The notes: generated by a model from the letters alone, not told the origin. 64,000 bases of DNA from Atherix ibis (GCA_958298945.1 OY282609.1:29299212-29363211); one strand, 5' to 3'. Shown: positions 47,533-58,403, numbered from the stretch's first letter. Program-made: numbers and translations.

Positions 47533-47764
47533 ATTGATAAATTGTAAAAGATAACACAGAAAACATTCTAGATATATAAACAAAACCTGTTTTGTTAGTG
47601 ATAGAACGTTCAGCAGACTGCTATGTTAAAGAATTCCGCTGCATTAACTCATAGTGAATACCGAAAAGTCATATTTTTAAAACGAGATAACTTGTGATGA
47701 TGTGGCGTCTAACAGCAATCTGCCAACTACGAGTTATTTCGTGGTCCGGCAGTCAACGTGTTAA

Positions 47765-48069
47765 AGTTAATTACTTGTCGGTGTTTATTTTGCCTTTTGC
47801 TCCTTTTCTTTTTGTGATTTTCTAAGATTTCTTCCCCCTTTTATATTTTTCCTTTGTTTTGTAATATGCTTTTATTTGCTTACATCGGTGTGATCGCCAT
47901 ACGTTAAAAACTTGGTTTTTAATTATTTTGAAATCTGTGCTCATTCAATTTATCTCATCATCAAACCCTAGTCCTCATCTTTCCTATTAGAACAGTTTCT
48001 CATTCGATCAATTAGTTGTTCTCCAGGATAGTAGCGGTTTGGTGATTCTTTTTATAGAGGCTAAATATA
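47765..48069. other. AT-rich spacer
   Basis: Nothing recognised. Confidence 0.5.
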
Positions 48070-48136
48070 TAGGGTGGTTCATCTAGTGGTTGCAAATTTA
48101 AAAGTTGCATTTTAAAAAGTAAATAAAAAAAAACTA
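48070..48136 (-). mobile_element. 3' end of a mariner-like element (host of the 3.67-kb insertion)
   Basis: On the minus strand this is a 3' terminal region ending GATGAACCACCCTATA. It continues, across the insertion 48137-51803, the transposase fragment at 51804-52034. The TA at 48135-48136 is one copy of the insertion's target duplication. Confidence 0.65.
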
Positions 48137-48281
48137 CACAGTGTGCCCCAAAAATAACCGATATATTTTATATTTAAATCATACAACATGCAGCGCCATC
48201 TATTCAGCCTCTTTCAAACGAACCTAAATTCATGTAAATCTGATGACAGATGTGAAAGTTACAGCCTTAGATTAAAGAAGA

Positions 48282-49161
48282 TTTTTGACAGCTGCTTTAC
48301 TTGCACGTGTTTCAGCTCGTCTTCGATTTTTGCCCATTCCAAAAATGGATCAAAGAATCTTTTTCGGGAACAAGAAAAAGTCACAGGGGCCCAAAACTGG
48401 AGAATACGGTGGCTGAGCCATTATTAGTTTGTTGTTTTTAGCCAAAAATTCGCGCACAAGCAACGATGCGTGAGCAGGGGCGTTATCATGGTGCAAAAGC
48501 CAATTTTTGTTTTGCTTCGCGCAACTTGGCTTTTGCACCGTGATAATATTCATAACTTGCAGGTAATATTCCTTCTATCCTTATGGCAAGAACCGTTCTA
48601 CCCTGTGGCAAGAAATCATGATGCACAACGCCCCTGCAATCGAAGAAAACTGTAAACAAAACCTTAACATTCGACCGAACTTGGCGCGCTTTTTTCGGTC
48701 TTGGCTCGTGCGGCAGCTTCCATTGGGATGATTGAGCGTTGGTTTCCACGTCATAGCCATAAACCCGTGATTCGTCACCAGCTATGACCCTCTGGAGCAA
48801 ATTTGGGTCGTCGCGGACAGAGTCCAACAGCTCCTTAGCAATGTTAAGGCGATGCTGTTTTTATTCGAAATTTCGCGGCGACCCCTTCTCGGCCCTCTGA
48901 GAACATTTTGTACCACCGATAAACGTTGCTTCGGTCCAAGGTAGCTTCACCATATGCCACAGTCAGCAAAAATCGAAGACGAGCCAAAACACGTCCAAGC
49001 AAAGCAGTTGTCAAAAATTAACTGAACATTCAAAATGGACGAACTTGACGGCATAAGTGAGAGACATGAGTACCAACATAACGCCACAAAAAATCGAAAA
49101 TCGAATATACATAACCCGCGAAAATTCAAAATTCGCGATACTTTTTGAACAGAACTCGTAT
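48282..49161 (-). mobile_element. Palindromic mariner-like element, left end truncated (P7)
   Basis: The outer ~110 bp of the left arm are missing (starts TTTTTGACAGCTGC). Antisense transposase includes MDSVRDDPNLLQRVIAGDES, VRSNVKVLFTVFFDC and HHDNAPAHASLLVREFL, plus a local inverted scramble near 48510-48590. The right end TTTTTGAACAGAACTCG matches the copy at 59575, with which it shares the duplication. Confidence 0.8.
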
Positions 49162-49399
49162 ATATTGTAAGAAGCAGATTTTATGACAAAGACACTACAA
49201 TGACAGAACAGGAATATGGGAGAGTAAACACCCATCGGCGTTTCTCTACCCAAAGAGATTTTACATTTTAAGAAATCTCGTGGCCAATTTCTTTTTAAAC
49301 AGCGACGAGTGTAAATAGGGAAGGTAACAGAGGAAAGCTTTTTTAATTAGAGGATTGTAGTAATAGGATATAGTTTAGAATGAAACTTTTTATAACGAG

Positions 49400-50790
49400 C
49401 GACGCACAACTCATGAACGAAGAGAACATTTTAGGTTACGGTGAGTAACTTTGTTACGAACAGAGAACGAGGCATCAAGGATTTTTCTGAGGATTTTGGA
49501 TTGAACTGATTGGATACGATAGAAATTGGAAGCCTTAGTAGAAGCTCATAGTTCGGTTTTAAAATCGTGTTATAAATGAAAAGTTTATTATTTAGTGTCA
49601 GTTTCGATCGGTTGTCTAATAAGTAGTCAGTAACGTCTGTTAAGTTCAAGTCCTTTTGACGTCGTATGAGCGTTCCAAGTAAGTCGTTTGTTTAGGTTTA
49701 GTTCCAAGTAGCGTACTTTGTCTTTTGATGAAATGTCACCATTAAGGTATATTGGAATGGGGATATTTTTGCAGAGGATGAAGGTAACATGAATACTCTT
49801 CTGTTCATTTACTTTTACTCTCCTCCTCGTAAACCAGTATTGGAAATTTTTGATATGGAATTGTAGGTTACTGGAAGCGATTTTGGTTTTGGAGTGGAAT
49901 GCAAGAATAGTAGTGACATCAGTAAAAGTAGCGGTTATAGTTTTGAGATTAGTTGTGGGATGTCAAAAGTAGAAATATTGAATGGGATTGAACCAAGAAT
50001 ACTACCTTGAGGAACACCAGCTGTGATAGGGAATATTTCGGAATGGTCAGTATTTACTGTTACTTATAAATAACGTTGGAAGAGTTATGATTTAAAAATA
50101 AGGAAGTATGTGGAGGGAAGAAAGCTCTTGATGGCGGGAAAGGCATACGATATCTCTAGGAACACGCGTGAACAGTACTACTCAAGGGAGGACGCATTGT
50201 AATCAGCCACACGATGACATTGTTTCTGATTGGAAACCGAATGTGATCGGGAATAATTTCAGCATCTTGAAAGATAGAGTAAAGGCGGTTTAAGAGGAGT
50301 TTTTCAAAGATTTTTCCAAGGATTGGTAACAAGCTGATAGGTCTATACGAAGACGGGAAATTTACTGGTTTTTTGGTGAAAATAGGTAATACGAAAAATA
50401 CTATTGAATATGTAGATGATAAACACGAGAGTTTTCTTGGAGATTTGTTTGGTGAAAGGAGCTGTTATTCAATCGTAACCAGGGTTTTTTTTATTGGGCA
50501 GTTGATGGATTAGATTTTAAATTAAGGATGGAGTAAAATTTTTGGGACGAGGACTCACAGAAAATGAGATTGTGAGTTCGTTATAAATTTTCTGTGAGTG
50601 CATCTTATCTTCTATGTGCTTTGACGATGGAGTGAAAGTGAAATTATTCACCAAGTGCTTGGCAAATACCTCAGCCTTCCAACAAAGATAAGAAATTAAT
50701 TTATTAAAACTATTCTCTTCTAATAAATTATTACTAAATGAAATAAATAAATATATTTTTGCAGGGATATTCATTATGATCCATTATAAG
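49400..50790 (-). pseudogene. Jockey-type LINE reverse transcriptase fragment (copy 1 of duplication C)
   Basis: Minus-strand reading: CWKAEVFAKHLVNNFTFTP near 50640 (pre-RT region), then broken palm blocks ending VFLEISYAFPAIKSFLP, VGVPQGSILGS-like sequence near 50000, and the C-terminal LTLNNKLFIYNTILKPN. Many frameshifts. Homologous to 59815-61190. Confidence 0.7.
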
Positions 50791-51028
50791 CGGGACTGAT
50801 TCGATGATAATTTGCTTTTAAAAAACATTGACAAAAATTGATTTTCACGAAATAATAAAAAAAATTAATATTTCGAATAACTATGAAAATTATATTGAAT
50901 TTACAAGTTGGAAATAAGTATAAAAATGGACAATTGGACTTTACAAAACTATTGCAGGTCGTGAATAATTAAAAAAATTTAATGTAGATTCGTGTCTTCA
51001 AGCCCAGCGGTGCTTAGTTATGAACAAC

Positions 51029-51037
51029 TATAAATAG
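51029..51037 (+). promoter_or_regulatory. TATA box of peptide gene copy 1
   Basis: TATAAATAG, preceded by C, 95 bp upstream of the start codon. Initiation would fall near 51060, giving a 5' untranslated leader of about 70 nt. Conserved in copy 2. Confidence 0.7.
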
Positions 51038-51131
51038 AGACATTTTTGCAACAAACCACATAAAAGGAGTTCTACAATTGAACGTTTACATTGAAGAATA
51101 CTTAATTTACGTATTCACCAACTTAAGCAAA

Positions 51132-51317
51132 ATGAAATTAATCGCATTTATTGTACTTGTTATCTGTGGAACGGCATTGGCAGACGGGGTATATTTGGAG
51201 TTATTGTCATATGTAAGTGCTACAGTTTTGCTAACATTTTAAATTATATTTCAGCCCTGCCCACCTGGTAAAAGATTTCTTCCGATTCCTCCATTTTTTT
51301 TACCAGCATGCGTTTAA
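51132..51317 (+). CDS. Small secreted peptide, copy 1
   Basis: Two exons, 51132-51212 and 51255-51317, with a 42-bp GT-AG intron (donor GTAAGT, acceptor TATATTTCAG), phase 0. Product is 47 residues. MKLIAFIVLVICGTALA is a signal peptide with probable cleavage before DG. The mature ~30 residues are VYLELLSY plus a Pro/Phe-rich end with two cysteines, PCPPGKRFLPIPPFFLPACV, likely forming one disulphide loop. A TATA box lies upstream and AATAAA at 51347-51352. This layout is common for insect seminal-fluid or immune peptides; I recognise no family, so function is unknown. Alternative donor at GTATAT (51189) would shorten the product by eight residues. Differs from copy 2 by one residue (V20 versus L). 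Confidence 0.75.
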
Positions 51318-51562
51318 AAATATATATTTATTTGATATCAACACTGAATAAATTAAAATTTATAAAATAATGTTACACAAATAAATTAAATTAAAATATT
51401 ATTTCGTATTTTTAAAATAAAACTGCTTTGGAAATCGATATTGCGGTTAGGGTAAATTCAAAGTTTAGCTACATACTATTTAAATAGGTTAAACTGAGCT
51501 CGATAAATAGATGGCGCTGTATGTTGTATGATTTAAAAATAAGTCAGTGCCCTTTACCAACT

Positions 51563-51735
51563 TACCCCCACAAAAATTCGAAACTTGCCGTATAAACTGA
51601 CAAAATGGCATTTAACATCTTTAGTCATGCGTAGACAAACAGACTGGATCAATGGTGGAGATTTCCTTCCACGCTTTGAGAAAACATCGGAAAGCCAGTC
51701 TTCTTAACAACCATTCTGAAATTTTGGGTAAGGGT
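51563..51735 (+). pseudogene. LINE RNase H-adjacent fragment
   Basis: Homologous to part of 57895-58255 (KLTKWHLTSL and SMVEISFHALRKHRKASLL equivalents) but without the internal duplication seen there. It sits between two copies of the right subterminal repeat of the 3.67-kb unit. Confidence 0.6.
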
Positions 51736-51803
51736 TTAAATAGATGGCACTGCATGTTGTATGATTGAAAAAATAAGTCCGGTTATTTTTCGGGCACACT
51801 GTG

Positions 51804-52034
51804 TATCCCTTCAATGGCAACTTTGATTTCGTATTTCAAGGCCTCAATTGTCTCTGGATGGCTTGCGTAACATTTATCCTTAACGGCTTCCTACAGAAAA
51901 TAATCCAATGGGCTCAAATCACAGCTACGAGGCGGCCAATTGACATCAGAATTTCGGCTGATTATTCGGTTTTCAAAAGTTCTCAATATTTCTCAGTAAT
52001 AAAAAAAACTGTACAGATTCTATTTCGAATTTTT
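51804..52034 (-). pseudogene. Mariner-like transposase C-terminal fragment (host of the insertion)
   Basis: The minus strand reads RIISRNSDVNWPPRSCDLSP, LDYFL, a stop, EAVKDKCYASHPETIEALKY and EIKVAIEGI, the C-terminal part of a mariner-like transposase family that is widespread in insects. The PPRSCDLSPLDYF block holds the third catalytic Asp. Coding is interrupted at its 3' end by the 3.67-kb unit. Its upstream part ends abruptly at the start of duplication B. Confidence 0.7.
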
Positions 52035-53530
52035 CAGTTTGAAAAAATAGTGTAAATGTTGGTAAACTTTTCGAAAAGAACTTGTTCTAAACTGTGCGAA
52101 ATCATGTTAAACCTTACAAAGTATAACCATTAAAAGTTTTGGTTAAATAGTTTTCCAAATTAAAAAAATCTTTAATTACTTATTAGCAAAAAATATAATT
52201 ATTTTAATATCAAATAATTTTTGGATTTATGCAAATTCACTAATCTAGTACAGATACTGTACAAAAATTGTGTGCCGAAAGTTTTTAATAGTTGATAAAA
52301 AAATTACCAAAGAATTATTGAAAGTTGCACATGAATTTCCGGCTTGTAACTTTTCTTTTGATTAAGACAAACAAAATTTTCAACCCATCGAGGCTGGGCA
52401 CTTTGCTTGTAGAGAAAAAGTAAAACGAATAGTTTCTGTGCGTCCAGCTGTCTTATAGACTTGTACGGTAAGGAAAAATTGAATCAACATTTTAAATGGA
52501 TACTATAAGAGAAAATTGCAAATAAGCATTATAATCTTTAAATATACTATGTCTGTTCAAAAAGTATCGTGAATTTTGAATTTCCGCAGGTTACGTGTTT
52601 GATTTTCGATTTTTTGTGGCGTTATATTGGTACTCATGTCTCTCACTTATACCGACAAGTTCGGCCATTTTGAATGTTCAGTTAATTTTTGACAGCTGCT
52701 TTGCTTGCACGTGTTTTGGCTCGTCTTCAATTTTTGCTCATTTTCTCTGTCCGCGACAACCCAAATTTGCTCCAGAAGGTCATAACTGGTGACGAATCAT
52801 GGGTTTATGGTTATGACGTGGAAGCAAAAGCTCAATCATCCCAATGGAAGCTGCCGCACAAGCCAATACCGAAAAAAGCGCGCCAAGTTCGGTCGAATGT
52901 TAAGGTTTTGCTTAGTTTTCTTCGATTGGAGGAACGTGGTGCATCATGGGTTCTAGCCACAGGGTAGATGTCAATAAGGAATATTACCTGCATGTTAACC
53001 GCAAGTTGCGCCAAGCATTCCACCAGAAACGCCCAGATTGTAGAATACAAAAATTGGCGTTTGCACCATGATAACGCCCCTGCTCACGGATCGTTGCTTG
53101 TGCGCGAATTTTTGGCCAAAAACAACACACTAATAATACCGCAACCACCGTATTCCCCAGATCTGGCCCCCTGTGACTTTTTCTTGTTCCCGAAACGGAT
53201 TCTTTGATCCATTTTTTGGAATGGGCAAAAATCGAAGACGAGCCAAAACACGTCCAAGCAAAGCAGCTGTCAAAAATTATCTGAACATTCAAAATGGCCG
53301 AACTTGTCGGTATAAGTGAGAGACATGAGTACCAACATAAAGCCACAAAAAATCGAAAATCGAATACACGTACCCGGCGGTAGTTCCAAATTCGCTATAC
53401 CTTTTGAATAGACCTTCGCGGTAACTTTGGTTTTCTAGTCCAGATAAGTTTAAATACACCAACTGCTTGCAAATTATATGAGAGTGTAGTAACTCTTTAT
53501 TATTCGATTTGCATTTTTTTTTAAAATCCG
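52035..53530. repeat. Dispersed duplication B, copy 2
   Basis: Homologous to 37953-39505, including mariner P8 with identical junctions. The left boundary abuts the transposase fragment at 52034. Confidence 0.8.
52547..53417 (+). mobile_element. Palindromic mariner-like element (P8)
   Basis: Left arm about 52547-52743, right arm about 53210-53417. Between them the plus strand carries SVRDNPNLLQKVITGDESWV, VRSNVKVLL, a deletion, then RLHHDNAPAHGSLLVREFL, NTLIIPQPPYS and APCDFFLFPK. The junction after PK is identical to P6. The helix-turn-helix is absent and the frame is broken. Confidence 0.9.
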
Positions 53531-53639
53531 CATAGATCATAAAATACAAATTATTCACATTGAGTATAAAAGAGACCGAATTACGCTATGAAAAATTGAA
53601 CCAGAAATGTCAACACAGCTGTTAGAATAATAAGAATTA

Positions 53640-53810
53640 ACATTTATCCTTAACGGCTCCCCACAGAAAATAATCCAACGGGCCCAAATCACATCTCCGA
53701 GACGGCAAATTGAAATCAGAATTTCGGCTGATTATTCGGTTTTCGAAAGTTCTCAATATTTCCCAGTAATAAAAAAAAAACTGTACAGATTCTATTTCGA
53801 ATTTTTGTTT
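53640..53810 (-). pseudogene. Mariner-like transposase C-terminal fragment, second copy
   Basis: Same family as 51804-52034. Reads RIISRNSDFNLPSRRCDLGP and LDYFLWGAVKDKC before ending. Cut at both sides. Confidence 0.65.
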
Positions 53811-54750
53811 TTTTTTTTTGAATCCACAAAACGGATATGTTGATTTTTGATTTATCCATGAAGTAATTAAACAACAAAAAAACACAAAAAAACAGCGATT
53901 CCAAAAGGTCCTAAATAGTAATACACATAAAAACAATTGTCATTTAATAATAAAAAAAGTACATTTTAAAAGTCACATTTCGCATTTATTTATGAATTTT
54001 CATTTATATATGTATATAATTTTATTTTTCCTTTCAATTTTGCTCCTTTTATATACTCCTCTGGTACATTTTATTTTTCATCATACAATACAATTAAATT
54101 TTCATTTCTTACTCTTATCTTTTATTTGTGTTTTTTAAATTCTCATACATAAAGTTATTATTTCTTAATAATTGTTGTTTTTTTTGTTTGTTTTAATTTT
54201 TAGCAAATAGTTTTGTTCTCTTAAATGTTTTTTTTTTTTTTTTTAATTTATCCGTTACTGATGTGTGCATTTTTATTCTGTTCTATTCCATTTTTAAATT
54301 TTCTTCTAGTCCATTTGCTTTTTATATTAAATGAAATAGCGCATGTTTGCCAAGTGCATTATTTTGTAAATGTATGCAAGTCTTATTATGTATGAATGTA
54401 TACTATATATGCCATAAGATTTTATTTTATTTTCTCTTCTTCCTTTTCTATTTTTCAATGTTTCTGTTTTTTTTTTTTATTTTATTTTATTTATTCTTAG
54501 TTTGATTGCAAAAAAAAAAAAATAATTAACGATCAGCAGCGGCGCTATAATTTTCATTCTATATTTTTGTTTTGGTTTTGTTTTTTATTTATTTTTTTAA
54601 ATTTATTAATTTTAATATGGTATATAATAAAAATAATATAATTATGACTTTTCACTCTTTGTTTTTCTTTAGTAAAATTTCTTAAATTTATTAAAAAAAT
54701 ATCGATAAACTTTTATGAAAATTATTTTTTTTTTTTATATATATAAACTA

Positions 54751-54752
<2 letters not shown>

Positions 54753-54784
<32 letters not shown>
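54753..54784. repeat. (TTA)n microsatellite
   Basis: About ten uninterrupted TTA units. Confidence 0.9.
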
Positions 54785-55020
54785 TTAAATATTTTCTTAT
54801 TTTATTTTTCTTCAATTTTTTTTTATTCTTTAAGTCAATTTGATTAATTATAATTTATTATAATTATTATTGTTTGTGTTTTCTTTTTTAAAAATGTTTA
54901 CAATTTTATTAATTAATATGAACAATTATGATAATTTTATGTATTTATGCATTAATATATTTATTATATGATGAAAGAATATCAATTTTATTTAATTACT
55001 TTATAAACAATTCATGTTCT

Positions 55021-55049
55021 TATAATAATAATAATAATAATAATAATAT
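55021..55049. repeat. (AAT)n microsatellite
   Basis: About nine AAT units, followed by looser AT-rich repeats. Confidence 0.85.
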
Positions 55050-56576
55050 GATAATAACAATAATTATTATAATAATAATCAATTAATTATTTGATTAGAG
55101 ATAATAAATAAGAATAGAATAATAATAAATGAAGAATAATAATTGTGTCGAATTTGTTTTTTATTCAATATTTTTGTAAAAAAAAGGACGAATAAATTAT
55201 ATGCTATATGGATTAAAAATGTGAAAATTACAAAAAAAAATTAAAATATCAAGCCCTAAAAAGATTATAATAAAAGTAAAATAAATATTAAAATTTTTAT
55301 TTGATTAATTTAAAATCTATCTATCGTAAAATAATAAATAAATATAGTATATTATGTAAGTGTTCATCAATTTCGATTTGACATAAAAAAAATTCTTTCA
55401 AAAATTAATCAAAATCATCGATTTATAGTTCCTTTTAATAATTAATTATAAAACTTCTGGTTTTTGATGTTGTTACAATTGCTCTCTTTATGTTAAAAAT
55501 AAATAAATTATTTATAATTCTTTTTACAAATAAATATTGCCTGTTTTTTTATTTTTTGGAGAGTTATTCTTTTATAATTTATTTTAAATTCGCTTAAATC
55601 TGATTTATTTAGACTGTTGTATTAATTTGAATATTTATAATTTTGAATCAGATTTGTTTCGGTTTTTTCTTTTGTTTCATTTTGAAATTTTCAAACCATT
55701 GAAGTTAAAGCTTCGGTTGAGCTTTTAAAGTGTGTACAACATATCATCATCGTTGTTGGTTGGGATGGTTCATTCAAATACACAATCTCTCGTAAGTTTT
55801 GTTTATCTTCTCTTTCACTTTTTCTCTCTTAAAGTTCTGTAATTGATAAATACAAAAGATCGATTTTTGGTTTGTATCCTATTTATTTGCAAATATTATT
55901 AAAAATAAATAATTATAATTATTTTTAAGGAAATTTAACAAAAAAAAATTATTTATTTATTGCAATTTAAATATGAAAATTATAATAATAAAATAAAAAT
56001 ATTGAACTGGTGGGTGTTGGAGTGGAACTTAGATTAAAGAATACCTAGATAGGCCCCTACCGTATACTCGTATGGATACGCATTTTTGTGTCCAAATTAT
56101 TACAAAGGGGTATTGTTGTCAAAATTTTTTTATGTACACATGACACCCACTGCCATCTAGTTGTCGTAATAGAAATTTATTGCATTGCAAAACCATAATT
56201 TATATTCATTTTAATTCACTTATTGAAAACAAAAATGCAATTTAAATACAACGATAGGCAATTTTTATTTTTCGTACAATTTTTTGATACGAAATGGAAT
56301 TCTATTTTAGGTTTATTATGTATTCCGTAAATATGAATCAAATATAAAGCGCCTCAATTTTATAGACTTTCGGAGAGTTTGAAAACTTTAATTCTCTATG
56401 AAAGTGGAAACTTAAGAGCTATTCTTGTCATTTGTGAAGTTTTATTTTGGCACATCGGAAAGTGCAATTAAAAGTGTGTTTTTTTTACATATTTACAAGT
56501 ATTTACGAAAAAGTAAATATTTTTATAAATAGTTATATTTTTAATAAAACTTAATACGAAGTTTTTATTTCAGAAA

Positions 56577-57119
56577 ATGAAGTGTTTTATGAATAATTGC
56601 TGCACAACCGAAGAAATGAGGAAGCTGGGAATTTCTTTCTTTCGGTAAGTTGACATGTTCTTTTTTACTAGAGAAATTAATAGAAATTTAGTTTATAATG
56701 TTTTCAATTGGCTTTTAATGATTTATTTTGTACAAAAAGTGGTCAAAAAGTGAAAAGTTCGGCATTGAATAAATGTAAACAAATTCGATGTTGACAGTTC
56801 AATGTTTACCAGAAAATAGTTCAGTGCCGGTGCATGTAAAGTGTGTGTAAGAAAATTTTAGGGAACGAATTTTTTTAATAGTGCAAAAAATACTTCAATT
56901 TATGTTAATTCTTAATTGAAAAAGTAAATGTAACATTACAGGTTTCCACAAAATAAATTGTTGCGGGAAAAGTGAATTGTGGCAGCAGCATCGGGTATTT
57001 CCTAAGTCGGGTCGTTGTGTGCTCGCTCCACTTTCATAGAGCAGACATTGAAGTAGGAGCGAGCAGGAGCAGATTACAAAGAAATGCCTTCCGTATTTGG
57101 TATATGGAATAGCCATACG
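56577..57119 (+). pseudogene. THAP zinc-finger domain gene, frameshifted
   Basis: Exon 1 (56577-56644) begins MKCFMNNCCTTEEMRKLGIS and ends FF with a split Arg codon before GTAAGT. Exon 2 (56942-57119) continues FPQNKLLREK, where TGA stands in place of the Trp codon of the THAP W motif. In the shifted frame VVVCSLHFHRADIE follows. The C-x4-C, F.FP, and C-x2-H elements in this order are the C2CH THAP signature, a DNA-binding domain. A second shift precedes PSVFGIWN, equivalent to the AVPTIF end. A further donor (GTAAGT, 57120) closes exon 2. Two one-base shifts could be true decay or assembly error. No downstream domain was found. Confidence 0.6.
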
Positions 57120-57554
57120 GTAAGTTTTAATACTACAAAATTAATAATTGCCTATTTAAATTACCATTTCACAAACACACATTTATATTATAATTAAGGT
57201 TTTTGTATCTAATTATGCTTGTTTAACATTAAAATTTATATTTACTAAGTTGCGGTGTGGTTTTATTTCAACATAAACATAATATCATATTCTCTGATTT
57301 AATTCATTTTGTATTTTTGAAATTGATTTAAATTTGTGCACATAATTGTTTTCATATCATCAAATAACTTGCAATTCATATTTTTATATACTCTTCCCCA
57401 CTTTATAATTATATTTTAATAAATAATATATACTGAAATAAAAAAATAAATAATATTTTAAAATAGAATACTGTATTTTATTGCATATTTACAAAACTAA
57501 TTATATCAAACAACAAGACCCGCAATATTAAAAAATCTGCTTCTTTACGCATAT
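57120..57554. other. AT-rich spacer
   Basis: Would be intron if the THAP gene continued; no downstream exon recognised. Confidence 0.45.
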
Positions 57555-57743
57555 ATGACATCACATATGAAAAATGGTTTTAAACGAACCGCTTCAATCG
57601 CATACTGAACTTTTAAATTGGCCCCCAATGATTTACGCCGTTTCTGTTGTATTGCATGTGTGTGCGTTCTACGAATGTATTGCCAACAAAATTTGGACAG
57701 AATTTTTGTGTAGAGGCCTATCCAGTTCTTCTTTAATCTAAGG
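57555..57743 (-). repeat. 189-bp dispersed segment, copy 2
   Basis: See 39678-39866. In this copy the minus-strand frame is open across the whole segment (within 57545-57757). Confidence 0.6.
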
Positions 57744-57894
57744 AGTGGAAGTGACAAACTGTAAAAATGTCCGTTTCCATAATTACTTGTGGTTGTGGAG
57801 AGAGGGCATAGCCAATAGGCTTAGATACCTCCTTAGGACAAACGCAAAGTAAAGCGCGTATGAAGATACTGCCTTGGAAGTCATTTGTGGATGA

Positions 57895-58255
57895 TCAAAT
57901 TATCCCATGCTCGACGAGATTCGTCGCAATCTATTAAATAATACAAACGTCGAATTGTGCTGGTTTCCAGGTCAAGCGTGTATTTTTGGCAATCAGCTGG
58001 CGGACGGTGCCCTTTACCAATTTACCCCCACAAAAATTCGAAACTTGCCGTATAAACTGACCAAATGGCATTTAACATCTTTAGTCATGCGAAACTTGCC
58101 GTATAAACTGACCAAATGGCATTTAACATCTTTAGACAAACAGACTGGATCAATGGTGGAGATTTCCTTCCACGCTTTGAAAAAACATCGGAAAGCCAGT
58201 CTTCTTAACAACCATTCTGAAATTCTGGGTAAGGACACCTCTCAGAATTCGAATT
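57895..58255 (+). pseudogene. LINE RNase H C-terminal fragment with internal duplication
   Basis: The plus strand reads MLDEIRRNLLNNTNVELCWF, PGQACIFGNQLADGAL (degenerate P.H..I.GN..AD motif), then a 51-bp segment encoding RNLPYKLTKWHLTSL twice in tandem, then KQTGSMVEISFHALKKHRKA. The frame is open for 116 codons. Same LINE family as 22940 and 51563. Confidence 0.65.
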
Positions 58256-58403
58256 GAGCTACCTACCGCATTTAAGTAGATCTTCGTTAACTAACCAATG
58301 CTACGACGTTCTAAACACACTCCCACTTCTCCCCACCCATATTTGAAATAATGACTCCTAACTAAACCAAGAATTTTTTTGAATTGGATTCCTTCCATTG
58401 CGG

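Larger units (their letters stand above)
46639..47764. mobile_element. piggyBac-type non-autonomous element with nested MITEs
   Basis: Bounded by TTAA at both ends (46639-46642 and 47761-47764), with inverted ends TTAACATGTTGACTGCC and GGCAGTCAACGTGTTAA. TTAA targets define the piggyBac superfamily. No transposase is present. The interior contains one half and one full copy of the AGCTGTATTC MITE and a smaller MITE between them. Confidence 0.8.
48137..51803. mobile_element. 3.67-kb TIR-bounded unit carrying the peptide gene
   Basis: The left end CACAGTGTGCCCCAAAAAT and right end ATTTTTCGGGCACACTGTG are inverted repeats. Similarity extends ~75 bp inward (both contain AATCATACAACATGCAG.GCCATCTATT). 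TA flanks both sides (48135-48136, 51804-51805). Inside are mariner P7, a jockey fragment, the secreted-peptide gene and an LINE RNase H scrap. No transposase of its own is visible. A second copy of the right subterminal sequence lies at about 51508-51555. Whether this is one mobile unit or a small element enlarged by nested insertions is undecided. Confidence 0.55.
53811..56573. other. Very AT-rich, gene-poor stretch
   Basis: About 2.7 kb, among the most A+T-rich DNA in the window, with long poly-T runs and the two microsatellites listed. The T-rich plus strand would suit a long 3'UTR transcribed on the minus strand, but no gene supports that. No RNA gene or repeat family recognised. Confidence 0.5.

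Noticed and set aside
48500..48600. Short CRISPR-like or hairpin array
   Set aside because: The repeats are a local scramble of one mariner copy (inverted pieces of the HHDNAPA region), not regular spaced repeats.
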